NCBI RefSeq assembly: GCF_900105475.1 | Contig: NZ_LT629777.1 | Coordinates: 1,240,001-1,304,000 of the forward strand | DNA: 64,000 nt | Direction of reading: 5' to 3' | DNA from: Pseudomonas asplenii | GTDB taxonomy: Bacteria; Pseudomonadota; Gammaproteobacteria; Pseudomonadales; Pseudomonadaceae | Shown here: positions 52,095 to 61,399 of the stretch, one piece after another | Numbering within the stretch: position 1 is the stretch's first letter | Layout of the letters: the number at the start of each line of letters is the position of its first letter | Translations under genes and position numbers: made by a program | The notes under the pieces: generated by a model | Told to the model about the DNA's origin: nothing | Databases searched by the model: none | Seen by the model: only the letters and a program-made list of their open reading frames with translations

Positions 52095-52975
52095 ACACCT
52101 CCTCCCTGAAAATTCTCATCAACGGCCAGCACGGCCAGGTCTCCCGGGAACTGCAGAAACGCCTGGCCGATCTGGGGCAACTGTTCGTACTGGGCCGCGA
52201 CCAGCTCGACCTGGCGAACCCTGAACAGATCCGCCAGCAGGTCCGCGCCCATCGCCCGGACCTGATCATCAACGCCGCCGCCCACACTGCCGTCGACCAG
52301 GCCGAATCCGAGCCGGACCTGGCCTTCGCGATCAACGCCACGGCGCCGGGCATCCTCGCCCAGGAAGCCGCCGACCTGGGCATCCCGTTGATTCACTACT
52401 CCACCGACTACGTGTTCGACGGCAGCAAGGCCGAGCCCTACACCGAGGACGATGAAACCAACCCGCTGAGCGTCTACGGCCGTAGCAAGCTGACAGGCGA
52501 GCGGGCCATCGCCACCGCGCACAGCCAACACCTGATCCTGCGCACCAGTTGGGTCTACTCCAACCATGGGCGCAACTTCCTGCTGACCATGCAACGGCTG
52601 CTGCAGGAAAAACCGGAACTGCGCATCGTCGCCGACCAGGTCGGCGCGCCCACCTGGGCCGGCACCATCGCCAACAGCACCCGGGCCCTGATCGAGCGCT
52701 GGCAGGCCGGCCAGGCCGGTGCCTGGGGCACCTATCACCTGACCGCCAGCGGCGAAACCTCGTGGTTCGGTTTTGCCCAGGCCATCGGCGAACAACTGCT
52801 GGCCCTGAACAAGCCCTGCGCAATCCTCGAGGCCATCCCCTCGAGTGCCTACCCGACGCCGGCCACCCGGCCACTGAACTCGCGCCTGGACTGCAGCCGC
52901 CTGTCACGCGAATGGCTGGTGAGCCAGCCGGATTGGCACACCGCATTGCGTGAATGCCTGGCCGAGCAGGGCTGA
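52091..52975 (+). CDS. rfbD: dTDP-4-dehydrorhamnose reductase
   Basis: A 294-aa SDR-fold reductase that finishes dTDP-L-rhamnose (RmlD). It has ILINGQHGQVSRELQ in place of the usual GxxGQLG motif, DLIINAAAHTAVDQAES, YSTDYVFDG and the catalytic SVYGRSKLTGERA. The product feeds LPS core/O-antigen and rhamnolipid synthesis. It ends the operon, with about 65 nt before dctB. Confidence 0.96.
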   Translation: MNTSSLKILINGQHGQVSRELQKRLADLGQLFVLGRDQLDLANPEQIRQQVRAHRPDLIINAAAHTAVDQAESEPDLAFAINATAPGILAQEAADLGIPLIHYSTDYVFDGSKAEPYTEDDETNPLSVYGRSKLTGERAIATAHSQHLILRTSWVYSNHGRNFLLTMQRLLQEKPELRIVADQVGAPTWAGTIANSTRALIERWQAGQAGAWGTYHLTASGETSWFGFAQAIGEQLLALNKPCAILEAIPSSAYPTPATRPLNSRLDCSRLSREWLVSQPDWHTALRECLAEQG

Positions 52976-53040
52976 GACCGGCGAAACGTCATTTATTGAT
53001 GGCGCGCCCTCCCCCATAATGCGTCGGACTCCACCGGCGC

Positions 53041-54864
53041 ATGCTCTCGATGATCACAACTCCACCGATTCCCCGCAGACCCCGCTGGCGCAGCCTGGCG
53101 CTGCTGTTCCTCTGCCTGGCCCCGCTGCTGTGGCCACTGGAACACCTCGCCGAGCGGTATTACCGCAGCGAACTGGTGAGCCAGAACCGCCAGACGCTCG
53201 ACCTCTACGTCGCCAACCTGCTCGGCACCCTGCACCGCTACGAAGTCCTGCCACAGATCCTCGGGGACCTGCCGGCCCTGCGCGACGTACTCGCCGAACC
53301 CGGGCAGAGCCTGCGCCAGGAAAGCGCCAACAGCCTGCTGCGCGATATCTGCAACCAGACCGGTGCCGAGGTCATGTACCTGATGGACACCCGCGGCAAG
53401 ACACTCGCGGCGTCCAACTGGGACAAGCACGACAGTTTCCTCGGGCGCAATTTCGCCTTCCGGCCGTATTTCAGCGAAGCCATGGCCGGGCGCCTGGGCC
53501 GCTTCTTCGGCCTCGGCACCACCTCGGGCAAACGCGGCTACTTCTTCGCCGCAGCGGTGCGCGACGGTGAAAACGTCGTCGGCGTGCTGGTGATCAAGGT
53601 CGACCTGGACCACACCGAAAGCCTCTGGGGCAAAACCCCCGAGCAACTGTTGGTGACCGACCATAACGGCGTGGTGATCCTGACCTCGCGGGCGGACTGG
53701 CGCTTTCGTGCCACCCGTGCGCTGAACGGCACCGAACGCGACGCCATCACCGCCGTCCAACCCTACCCGACGCGCAATCCCCAGCCGCTGGAGATCAATC
53801 CCAAGGCCTGGCTGACCCAGACCCAGCAGATTGACGAGACCGGCTGGAGCGTCAGCATTCTCGCCCCACGGACACTGATCGACCGCCCGGTGCGGACCGT
53901 GGTCGCGATCGGTGGCGCAACCCTGCTGGTACTGATGCTGCTGCTCGGCCTGATGATGCAGCGCCGACGCCATTATCTGGAGCGGATCGCCTTCGAGGCC
54001 AAGGCCCGTCGTGAGCTGGAAATGCGTGTCGCCGAACGGACCAGCGACCTGGAAGGCCTCAACCGCCGGCTCAAGCAGGAAGTGCTGGAGCGCGAGCACG
54101 CTCAACAGGAACTGGTCCGGGCCCAGGACGATCTGGTCCAGGCCGGCAAGCTCTCGGCCCTGGGCACCATGTCGGCGAGCATCAGTCACGAGCTCAACCA
54201 GCCCCTGGCGGCGATCCGCAGCTACGCGGAAAACGCCGAAGTGCTGCTCGACCACCAGCGCACCGAAGACGCCCGGGGCAACCTCAAGCTGATCAGCGAA
54301 CTGACCGGGCGAATGGCCTCGATCATCGCCCACCTGCGTGCCTTCGCCCGCCGCGACCGGCATGCCCCGGAAAGCGTGGCCCTGCAGCCGGCACTCGATG
54401 ACGCATTGGCGCTGCTGGCCAAGCGACGGCGGGCAATGGACGTCGAGCTGATCCGCGACCTGCCGGCCGCCGCGCTGTGGGTCGAAGCCGGCGAAACCCG
54501 GCTGCGCCAGGTGCTCGGCAACCTGCTGGCGAACGCCCTCGACGCCCTCACCGAAAAAGCCTCGCCGCGCAAACTCTGGCTGAGTGCCCAGACTTCGCCG
54601 GAAGGCGTGACCCTGACGATTCGCGACAACGGCCCGGGCTTCTGCCTCGAAGCACTGGGCCGCGCCGGCGAGCCGTTCTACACCACCAAGACGCGCACCC
54701 AGGGCCTGGGCCTGGGCCTGGCGATCTGCGACTCGCTGATGCGCGCCTTTGGCGGCGAGCTGCTGTTTGCCAACCACCGCGAAGGCGGTGCCCTGATCAC
54801 CCTGCGGATGCGCGCCGGCGCGCCCGGGGTTGCCCTGCAACCGGCCGAGGACTCGATGGTATGA
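53041..54864 (+). CDS. dctB: C4-dicarboxylate sensor histidine kinase DctB
   Basis: A 607-aa kinase with two membrane helices (about 18-38 and 285-310) flanking a periplasmic double-PAS/dCache domain (TLHRYEVLPQILGDLPALR, GRNFAFRPYFSEAMAGR), the DctB dicarboxylate pocket. A coiled coil leads to HisKA with SASISHELNQPLAAIRSY and HATPase_c (NLLANALDALTEKA, DNGPGF, GLGLGLAICDSL). Its stop overlaps the dctD start. The pair switches on dicarboxylate uptake (dctA) together with sigma-54; dctA itself is not in the window. ATG 53050 is an alternative start. Confidence 0.95.
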   Translation: MLSMITTPPIPRRPRWRSLALLFLCLAPLLWPLEHLAERYYRSELVSQNRQTLDLYVANLLGTLHRYEVLPQILGDLPALRDVLAEPGQSLRQESANSLLRDICNQTGAEVMYLMDTRGKTLAASNWDKHDSFLGRNFAFRPYFSEAMAGRLGRFFGLGTTSGKRGYFFAAAVRDGENVVGVLVIKVDLDHTESLWGKTPEQLLVTDHNGVVILTSRADWRFRATRALNGTERDAITAVQPYPTRNPQPLEINPKAWLTQTQQIDETGWSVSILAPRTLIDRPVRTVVAIGGATLLVLMLLLGLMMQRRRHYLERIAFEAKARRELEMRVAERTSDLEGLNRRLKQEVLEREHAQQELVRAQDDLVQAGKLSALGTMSASISHELNQPLAAIRSYAENAEVLLDHQRTEDARGNLKLISELTGRMASIIAHLRAFARRDRHAPESVALQPALDDALALLAKRRRAMDVELIRDLPAAALWVEAGETRLRQVLGNLLANALDALTEKASPRKLWLSAQTSPEGVTLTIRDNGPGFCLEALGRAGEPFYTTKTRTQGLGLGLAICDSLMRAFGGELLFANHREGGALITLRMRAGAPGVALQPAEDSMV

Positions 54865-56249
54865 ATATCGACCACCAGATCCAGGTGGTGCTGATCGACG
54901 ACGATCCCCACTTGCGCCAGGCCCTGAGCCAGACACTCGACCTCGCCGGTCTGAAGATCCTGCCGCTGGCCGAAGCCCGCGGCCTCGCCGGCCGGATCGA
55001 GCGCGACTGGCCGGGCGTGATCGTCAGCGATATCCGCATGCCCGGCATGGACGGCCTCGAGCTGCTCAACGAACTGCATGCCCAGGACCCGGAACTGCCC
55101 GTCTTGCTGATCACCGGCCACGGTGACGTGCCGCTGGCGGTCCAGGCGATGCGCGCTGGCGCCTACGACTTCCTGGAGAAACCCTTCGCCAGCGACGCGC
55201 TGCTCGACAGCGTCCGCCGGGCCCTGGCGGTACGCCGCCTGGTCCTGGACAACCGCAGCCTGCGCCTGGCCCTGAGCGACCGCCAGCAACTGGCAACCCG
55301 TCTGCTCGGCCATTCGCCACAGATGCAGCGCCTGCGCGAACAGATCGGTGCCCTCGCGGCGACCAAGGCCGACGTGCTGATCCTCGGCGAAACCGGTGCC
55401 GGCAAAGAAGTGGTCGCCCGCGCCCTGCACGATCTGTCGAGCCGCCGCAACGGTCCGTTCGTGGCGATCAACGCCGGCGCGCTGGCCGAGTCGGTGGTGG
55501 AAAGCGAACTGTTCGGCCACGAGCCAGGCGCCTTTACCGGCGCGCAGAAGCGCCGGATCGGCAAGTTCGAATTTGCCAACGGCGGCACCCTGTTCCTCGA
55601 TGAAATCGAAAGCATGAGCCTGGATGTGCAGGTCAAGCTGCTGCGCCTGTTGCAGGAGCGGGTGGTCGAGCGCCTGGGCGGCAACCAGTTGATCCCGCTG
55701 GATATCCGCATCATCGCCGCGACCAAGGAAGACCTGCGTCAGTCCGCCGACCAGGGCCGCTTCCGCGCCGACTTGTACTACCGACTGAATGTCGCACCGC
55801 TGCGCATTCCGCCACTGCGCGAACGGGGTGAAGATGCGCTGATCCTGTTCCAGCATTTCGCCGACGAAGCCAGCAGCCGCCACGGCCTGCCAGCCCACAG
55901 CCTGCAACCGGCGCATCGGGCGTTGTTGTTGCGCCACGACTGGCCAGGCAACGTGCGCGAGCTGCAAAACGCCGCCGAACGCTTCGCCCTCGGGCTGGAA
56001 CTGGCGCTGGACAACGGTACCTCGGAAAACCTCGATGCGCAGATCGCCAGTGGCAGCGGCGGGCTGAGCGAACAGGTCGAGCATTTCGAAAAATCGCTGA
56101 TCGCGGCCGAACTGGCGCGCTCGCACAACTCCTTGCGCAGCCTGGCCGAAGCGCTGGGTATTCCCCGCAAGACCCTGCACGACAAGCTGCGCAAACACGG
56201 GCTGAGCTTTGACAGCGCCAGCCACAGCGGCGGCGAAGAGCTCGAATGA
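54861..56249 (+). CDS. dctD: Sigma-54-dependent response regulator DctD
   Basis: A 462-aa NtrC-type activator. Receiver (about 8-125) with acceptor Asp in IVSDIRMPGMDG and LITGHGDVPLAVQAM; AAA+ domain (about 150-385) with Walker A GETGAGKE, the sigma-54-contacting GAFTGA loop, Walker B GGTLFLDEIESM; C-terminal Fis-type HTH (RSLAEALGIPRKTLHDKLRK). ATG 54861 overlaps the dctB stop (ATGA). It is the partner of DctB. Confidence 0.96.
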   Translation: MNIDHQIQVVLIDDDPHLRQALSQTLDLAGLKILPLAEARGLAGRIERDWPGVIVSDIRMPGMDGLELLNELHAQDPELPVLLITGHGDVPLAVQAMRAGAYDFLEKPFASDALLDSVRRALAVRRLVLDNRSLRLALSDRQQLATRLLGHSPQMQRLREQIGALAATKADVLILGETGAGKEVVARALHDLSSRRNGPFVAINAGALAESVVESELFGHEPGAFTGAQKRRIGKFEFANGGTLFLDEIESMSLDVQVKLLRLLQERVVERLGGNQLIPLDIRIIAATKEDLRQSADQGRFRADLYYRLNVAPLRIPPLRERGEDALILFQHFADEASSRHGLPAHSLQPAHRALLLRHDWPGNVRELQNAAERFALGLELALDNGTSENLDAQIASGSGGLSEQVEHFEKSLIAAELARSHNSLRSLAEALGIPRKTLHDKLRKHGLSFDSASHSGGEELE

Positions 56250-56271
56250 ATCACGCAACAGAGGTCACTGC

Positions 56272-56727
56272 ATGAACCGCGACAGCCATTACCTGGAATC
56301 CATCCTGCACCACGACATCCCCCTGACACGCGAGATGGGACTCAAGGTCGCCGGCTGGGACGCCGGGCAACTGCGCCTGTGGCTACCGCTGGAGCCCAAC
56401 GTCAACCACAAGAGCACCATGTTCGGCGGCAGCCTGTACTGCGGCGCGGTGCTGGCTGGCTGGGGCTGGCTGCACCTGAGCCTGCGCGAAGCGGGGATCG
56501 AGGACGGACATATCGTCATCCAGGAAGGCCAGATCAGCTATCCGCTGCCGGTCACTGGCGATGCCGAGGCGCACTGTGCGGCACCGGAGGAGAAAGTCTG
56601 GAAGAAATTCCTGGCCACCTACCAGCGTTACGGCCGGGCGCGACTGACGCTGGAAACCCAGGTGATGAACGTCGGCAGCGACGACGAAGCCGTGCGCTTC
56701 AGCGGCCAGTACGTACTGCACCGCTGA
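56272..56727 (+). CDS. YiiD-type hotdog thioesterase
   Basis: A 151-aa hotdog-fold protein. NHKSTMFGGSLYCGAVLAGWGWL is the central helix motif of the 'thioesterase domain, putative' (YiiD C-terminal) group, followed by strands ALIVIQEGQ-like (HIVIQEGQISYPLPV) and RLTLETQVMNVG. ATG 56272 has GAGG upstream. It is 22 nt after dctD on the same strand and may be co-transcribed. Its acyl substrate is unknown. Confidence 0.82.
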   Translation: MNRDSHYLESILHHDIPLTREMGLKVAGWDAGQLRLWLPLEPNVNHKSTMFGGSLYCGAVLAGWGWLHLSLREAGIEDGHIVIQEGQISYPLPVTGDAEAHCAAPEEKVWKKFLATYQRYGRARLTLETQVMNVGSDDEAVRFSGQYVLHR

Positions 56728-56746
56728 AACCCCCGGCTACTAAAGG

Positions 56747-57589
56747 TCAGGCCTGCGGCAGCGTCGGTAACTGGGCCCGCCACGGCGCCTGCTCGGGCAA
56801 GGCCAGGAAGAACGGATTGAGCAACGATTCCCGCGCCGGATAGCTGAAGCGTTCACCGCTCAGCTCCAGCACTTCGCCGCCCGCACCTTCCAGCACCCCC
56901 TGGGCCGCCGCCGTGTCCCACTGCGAAGTCGGCGCCAGGCGCGGATAGAAGTCCGCCGCCCCTTCAGCCAGCAGACAGAACTTCAGCGAGCTGCCGATAT
57001 TCGCCAGTTCCAGATCGCCCAGGCTGGCGCTCAGCCCGGACAACAATTGTTCCTGCTCAGGACTGGAATGCCGCCGGCTGGCTACCACCGTGAACGCGGA
57101 ACCCGCCGGCGGTTGTTGACGAACCCGGATCGGCTCAGGCGGCAAACCGGCATCCGCACGCCAGGCACCCAGGCCGGCACCGCCGAAATAACTGCGGCCA
57201 CTGGTCGGCATCGACACCACACCAAAGACCACACGCCCCTGTTCGATCAGCGCGATATTCACGGTGAACTCTTCACTGCCGCAAATGAACTCCTTGGTGC
57301 CATCCAGAGGGTCCACCAGCCACCAGCGCTGCCAAGCGGCGCGGACCTCAAGGGGAATGTCGGCATCCTCCTCGGACAACACCGGAATATCCGGGGCCAG
57401 CGCGGTCAGGCCGGCAACGATCAGGTGATGAGCGGCCAGGTCCGCCGCCGTTACCGGCGAGGCATCGGCCTTGTCCATCACTTCGACATCAGCGCGCCAG
57501 AACGGCAGGATCGCCTCACCGGCCTGGTGCGCCAGTTCAATCACCGGGGCCAGGAAGGGGTGCGGCAGACTCATAAACGGATCACTCAT
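56747..57589 (-). CDS. cysQ: 3'(2'),5'-bisphosphate nucleotidase CysQ
   Basis: A 280-aa inositol-monophosphatase-superfamily enzyme that hydrolyses PAP, the by-product of sulfate assimilation. The metal-binding motifs are LSEEDADIP, WWLVDPLDGTKEF and QWDTAAAQGVLEGAGG. ATG 57589 overlaps the nudE stop (ATGA), so the two nucleotide hydrolases are coupled. A second Met five codons in is a possible start. Confidence 0.93.
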   Translation of the reverse strand: MSDPFMSLPHPFLAPVIELAHQAGEAILPFWRADVEVMDKADASPVTAADLAAHHLIVAGLTALAPDIPVLSEEDADIPLEVRAAWQRWWLVDPLDGTKEFICGSEEFTVNIALIEQGRVVFGVVSMPTSGRSYFGGAGLGAWRADAGLPPEPIRVRQQPPAGSAFTVVASRRHSSPEQEQLLSGLSASLGDLELANIGSSLKFCLLAEGAADFYPRLAPTSQWDTAAAQGVLEGAGGEVLELSGERFSYPARESLLNPFFLALPEQAPWRAQLPTLPQA

Positions 57590-58152
57590 GGTTGAAACAC
57601 TCCACGCTGGGTCAACAGGTCACGGGCCAGGTACAACGCCGCCAGCGCACGACCTTCGGTGAACTGCGGGTTCTGTGCCAGAGCGGACAACTCGCGCAGG
57701 TTCACCCGGTCGACCTGCATCGGCTCGGGCTCGTCGCCTTCAAGACGTTCTTCATATAAATCGCTGGCCAGGACCACCTGGATCTTCTGGCTCATGTAAC
57801 CCGGCGACAACGACAACTCGGTCAGGTGTTCCAACTGCCGGGCACCGAAACCGGCCTCTTCCTTCAGCTCACGCTCGGCGGCCGCCAGTACATCCTCACC
57901 GGGCTCGATCAGGCCCTTGGGCAACGACCACTCGTATTCGTCGGTGCCACCGCAATATTCCTCGACCAGCACGGCATGCTCGGCGTCGAGCATCGCCACG
58001 ATCATCACCGCGCCATAGCCTGCGCCCTTGCCCACCAGCCGCTCATAGGTGCGCTCGACACCATTGGAGAACCGCAATTGAAGTTGTTCGACCCGGAACA
58101 GACGGCTGCTGGCGACGATTTCACGGGCAAGGATGGTCGGTTTCTGGCGCAT
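57586..58152 (-). CDS. nudE: ADP compounds hydrolase NudE
   Basis: A 188-aa Nudix hydrolase acting on ADP-ribose, Ap3A and NADH. The Nudix box GLIEPGEDVLAAAERELKEE continues into AGFG and fits G-x5-E-x7-R-E-x2-E-E-x-G. N-terminal strand region VERTYERLVGKG and SLSPGYMSQKIQ match NudE. It is divergent from yrfG across 88 nt, the same grouping as in other pseudomonads. Confidence 0.93.
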   Translation of the reverse strand: MRQKPTILAREIVASSRLFRVEQLQLRFSNGVERTYERLVGKGAGYGAVMIVAMLDAEHAVLVEEYCGGTDEYEWSLPKGLIEPGEDVLAAAERELKEEAGFGARQLEHLTELSLSPGYMSQKIQVVLASDLYEERLEGDEPEPMQVDRVNLRELSALAQNPQFTEGRALAALYLARDLLTQRGVFQP

Positions 58153-58240
58153 GGCGGCTCCTGGGCATTAACGGGTTACTATACCGTGGCTTTTCCGATT
58201 GTCTGTGTCGGATATCCTTTTCCCGGTCGAGAAGTTTTCC

Positions 58241-58903
58241 ATGCCTTCATTACCCTGGCGCGACATCGATACCGTTCTGCTGGACATGGACGGTACCCTG
58301 CTCGACCTGCATTACGACAACCACTTCTGGATGGAGCATCTGCCCCGGCGCTATGCCGAACTGCACGGCGTCAGCCTGGCCCTGGCCGAAGCGGAGCTGG
58401 GTGCGTTGTTCCAGGACAACGCCGGCCAGTTGCAATGGTATTGCCTGGACTTCTGGAGCCAGGAGCTCAAGCTGCCAGTGCGCGAGCTGAAACTGGAGAC
58501 CGCGCATCTGATCGCCCTGCGCCCGGATGCCGATACCTTCCTGGCGGCGATCCGGCAGGCGGGCAAGCGGGTGATCATGATCACCAACGCCCACCGCGAT
58601 TCATTGTCGCTGAAACTGGAACGAATCGAGCTGGCTCCCTACTTCGAACGCCTGATCAGTTCCCATGACTATGGCTTCCCCAAGGAATCCCCACAGTTCT
58701 GGGACGCTTTGCAAGCCGATATCGGCTTCGATCCGGCGCGCAGCCTGTTCATCGATGACACCCTGCCAATCCTGCGCAGTGCCGCACGCTTTGGCGTGGC
58801 ACACCTGCTGGCGGTGAGCGAGCCGGACAGCCGCAAGGGGCCCAAGGACACAGAGGAGTTTGCTGCGGTGGGTGACTACCGCGAATTGATCGCTGACTTG
58901 TAG
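58241..58903 (+). CDS. yrfG: GMP/IMP nucleotidase YrfG (HAD superfamily)
   Basis: A 220-aa HAD hydrolase that dephosphorylates purine nucleotides. Motif I is LLDMDGTLLDLHYDNHFW, motif II ITNAHRDSL, motif III Lys in DYGFPKESPQFW and motif IV LFIDDTLPIL. ATG 58241 (MPSLPWRDID) is chosen because upstream codons begin with TTG/GTG only and the family starts here. The stop codon lies inside the left arm of a REP doublet. Confidence 0.92.
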   Translation: MPSLPWRDIDTVLLDMDGTLLDLHYDNHFWMEHLPRRYAELHGVSLALAEAELGALFQDNAGQLQWYCLDFWSQELKLPVRELKLETAHLIALRPDADTFLAAIRQAGKRVIMITNAHRDSLSLKLERIELAPYFERLISSHDYGFPKESPQFWDALQADIGFDPARSLFIDDTLPILRSAARFGVAHLLAVSEPDSRKGPKDTEEFAAVGDYRELIADL

Positions 58904-58986
58904 GAGCTTGCGGTGCGGCGATCCGACTTGCCCGCGAAGGCGCTCTCAAGGGCGCAAAAAGCTTCGCGGGCAAGCCAGCTCCTACA
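58899..58986. repeat. Inverted REP doublet (REPIN)
   Basis: The right arm, 58962-58986, is CTTCGCGGGCAAGCCAGCTCCTACA; the left arm, 58899-58939, holds its inverse with a 16-nt insertion (TGTAGGAGCT ... GACTTGCCCGCGAAG). This is the common P. fluorescens/P. putida REP core. It sits between the convergent yrfG and lysM genes. Confidence 0.85.
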
Positions 58987-58998
58987 GGCCGCCGTGCA

Positions 58999-59439
58999 CT
59001 ACTCGGGAATACGCAGCGTCTGCCCCGGATAGATCCGATCCGGGCTCGACAACATGGGTTGGTTGGCCTTGAAGATCTTGTCGTACAGGTCGGCATTGCC
59101 ATAGACCGCCTTGGCAATCGCACTCAGGGTGTCGCCCGGCTTCACCACGACAAACCGCGCAGGCTCAGGCGCCGGCCCGCTGAACGTGATCTGGTCGTCG
59201 ACGCTGCCGATACCGGCGATATTGCCCAGGGCCAACAGGACCTTTTCCTTCTCCTCCTGGCTGGCCACCGTGCCCGTCACCGTGACCTTGTCGCCCTCCA
59301 CGGTGGCCTGGACATTCGGGTTGCCCAACCCGACCTTGGCGATATGCTCCTTGAGTTGCTCACCGGCGTTGGCATTACCCGGGGTCAGCAAGCCCAGCAG
59401 TTTCTCTCCCGCCTCTTTCACGAAGCTCAAGATACTCAT
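58999..59439 (-). CDS. lysM: BON-LysM peptidoglycan/potassium-binding protein (YgaU/Kbp type)
   Basis: A 146-aa protein: an N-terminal helix MSILSFVKEAGEKLLGLL, a BON domain (about 25-90, VQATVEGDKVTVTGTV) and a C-terminal LysM (about 97-145, VVKPGDTLSAIAKAVYG, PDRIYPGQTLRIPE). Like E. coli YgaU/Kbp it lacks a signal peptide; Kbp binds K+ in the cytoplasm. GAGGAG precedes ATG 59439. It is divergent from the LysR gene. Confidence 0.9.
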   Translation of the reverse strand: MSILSFVKEAGEKLLGLLTPGNANAGEQLKEHIAKVGLGNPNVQATVEGDKVTVTGTVASQEEKEKVLLALGNIAGIGSVDDQITFSGPAPEPARFVVVKPGDTLSAIAKAVYGNADLYDKIFKANQPMLSSPDRIYPGQTLRIPE

Positions 59440-59577
59440 GGTTGTTTCTCCTCGATGGGTGATATCCAGACGCGAACCACTCGACCGGGCACGTCTGCGA
59501 CAGGTTCCGGACAGACCCATGACTCAGCGTAGCCCAACCGCGCTAGAATCCCGGCCTGAACCGCGCCTGGAGCGACG

Positions 59578-60465
59578 ATGGACATCAAACAGCTGAAATT
59601 CCTGATTGCCCTGGACGAGACACGCCACTTCGGCCAGGCGGCGGCGCGCTGCCACATCACCCAGCCGACCCTGTCCATGCGCCTGCGCAACCTGGAGGAA
59701 GAACTCGACCTGCAGTTGGTCAACCGTGGCCAGCGCTTCGAAGGTTTCACCGCCCCCGGCGAACGGGTGCTGGCCTGGGCCAGAACCGTGCTGGCCGCCT
59801 ACGACGGCCTGCAGGCCGAGGCCGCCGCCTGTCGCGGCAACCTGATCGGCACCCTGCGCCTGGGCGTGGTACCGCTGTCGAACTTCGATCCGCTGCACCT
59901 GATGCAACGCCTGCACGCCGAACATCCGAACCTGCGCTTCGAGCTGTCGTCCCTCAGCTCCGAACAGATCCTCGAACACCTGGCGAGCAATCGCCTCGAT
60001 CTCGGCGTGTCCTACCTGGATCGCCTGGACACCGAGCGTTTCGACGCCCTGCCGCTGAGCGAAACCGCCATGGGCCTGCTCTACGACCAACGCTATTTCC
60101 AGTTCGGTGAACAACCGCTGAGCTGGGAGGCGCTGATCGAACTGCCACTGGGCATGCTCACCAGCGGCATGCACTTTCGCCAGTCCATCGACCACAACTT
60201 CCACAGCCGTGGCCTGAGCCCACAACCGCTGCTGCAGACCGATGCCGTTCATCAGTTGTTGCAAGCCGTGAACGGCGGCCTGTGCTGCGCAATCATGCCG
60301 CTGCACAGCGGCCTTGAGACGCTGACCGACAACCTGGGCCTGCAACCGATCGAAAACGCCCGGACCCTGGCCCGCCTGGGCTTGATCATGCGCCATGGGG
60401 CGCCCCGTTCAGCGCTGGCGGAAGCCTGTTTCGCGCTCTATCAGCAATCGCCGAACGAGTATTGA
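59578..60465 (+). CDS. LysR-family transcriptional regulator
   Basis: A 295-aa protein: N-terminal winged HTH (about 1-62; MDIKQLKFLIALDETRHFG, CHITQPTLSMRLRNLEEEL) and a type 2 periplasmic-binding-like effector domain (about 88-290; GTLRLGVVPLSN). It lies 94 nt upstream of fdhD-fdhF in the same direction, so it may control formate oxidation genes, which is inferred only. The same linkage is recalled from other pseudomonads. Confidence 0.88.
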   Translation: MDIKQLKFLIALDETRHFGQAAARCHITQPTLSMRLRNLEEELDLQLVNRGQRFEGFTAPGERVLAWARTVLAAYDGLQAEAAACRGNLIGTLRLGVVPLSNFDPLHLMQRLHAEHPNLRFELSSLSSEQILEHLASNRLDLGVSYLDRLDTERFDALPLSETAMGLLYDQRYFQFGEQPLSWEALIELPLGMLTSGMHFRQSIDHNFHSRGLSPQPLLQTDAVHQLLQAVNGGLCCAIMPLHSGLETLTDNLGLQPIENARTLARLGLIMRHGAPRSALAEACFALYQQSPNEY

Positions 60466-60559
60466 TCGAGGGCATCTATCGGTGAATCAGTACTAGCGAT
60501 TAGACGCGACCATTTGCCGCGCTTAGTCTTGGTACTGGATACACCACCGGTAATGCCCC

Positions 60560-61399
60560 ATGAACGCCAAGCCCGAGGCCTGCGCGATTTCTGTTTCAGC
60601 AGCACCCGCGCCCGCCGCTAGCCAGAGCTACCAGTACTGCAACCTCGATCACAGCGCCGCCGCCGAAACCGCGCTGGCCGAAGAGGTGGCGCTGGCCATT
60701 GCCTACAACGGCATCAGCCAGGCCGTGATGCTGGTCACACCTACCGACCTTGAAGACTTTATCGTCGGTTTCAGCATCGGCAGCGGGATTATCCACGACG
60801 CCAGCGAACTCTATGACCTGAAGCTCAGCGGCAGCGGCTCGGCACAGCAGGCCGAGGTGGAAATCTCCAGCCGCGCGTTCTGGAACCTCAAGGAACAGCG
60901 TCGCCAGTTGGCCGGTACCAGCGGCTGCGGCCTGTGTGGCGTGGAAGCGGTGGAGCAGGCACTACCCGAACTGAAGGTGTTGCCCGGCGCGCCGTTACCG
61001 CCCGCCGAATGGCTCGTCGACCTGCGTCAGCGCATCAGTGCCTTCCAGCCCCTGGGCCAGCACTGCGGGGCGGTGCATGCCGCGGTGTTCATGAACGGCC
61101 AGGGCGAACTGCTGCTGGGCCGCGAAGACATCGGTCGGCACAACGCCCTCGACAAGTTGATCGGCGCACTGATCCGCCAACAGATCCCGACTGCCGGTGG
61201 CCTGGCGATCGTCACCAGCCGCTGCAGTCTCGAATTGATCCAGAAGGTACTGCGCGCCGGCATCCAGACCCTGGTCAGCCTGTCGTCCCCCACCGGCCTG
61301 GCCCTGCAATGGGCGCGCCGGCACAACCTCAATCTTATCCACCTGCCGCAAAAAAGTGCGCCGCGGGTCTACAGCCCTGCGATGGAGAATCCCGCGTGA
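60560..61399 (+). CDS. fdhD: Formate dehydrogenase accessory sulfurtransferase FdhD
   Basis: A 279-aa protein that passes sulfur from IscS to the Mo-cofactor of formate dehydrogenase. The essential Cys-x2-Cys lies in GTSGCGLCGVEAVEQ (about residues 121-124). Other motifs are LAIAYNGISQAVMLVTP, GREDIGRHNALDKLIG and TSRCSLELIQK. Its TGA overlaps the GTG start of the oxidoreductase, indicating coupled synthesis of client and maturation factor. Confidence 0.95.
   Translation: MNAKPEACAISVSAAPAPAASQSYQYCNLDHSAAAETALAEEVALAIAYNGISQAVMLVTPTDLEDFIVGFSIGSGIIHDASELYDLKLSGSGSAQQAEVEISSRAFWNLKEQRRQLAGTSGCGLCGVEAVEQALPELKVLPGAPLPPAEWLVDLRQRISAFQPLGQHCGAVHAAVFMNGQGELLLGREDIGRHNALDKLIGALIRQQIPTAGGLAIVTSRCSLELIQKVLRAGIQTLVSLSSPTGLALQWARRHNLNLIHLPQKSAPRVYSPAMENPA

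Noticed and set aside
53041..56249. Possible dctA transporter gene in the operon
   Set aside because: The strand after dctD encodes a hotdog thioesterase and then cysQ on the other strand; dctA must be elsewhere.
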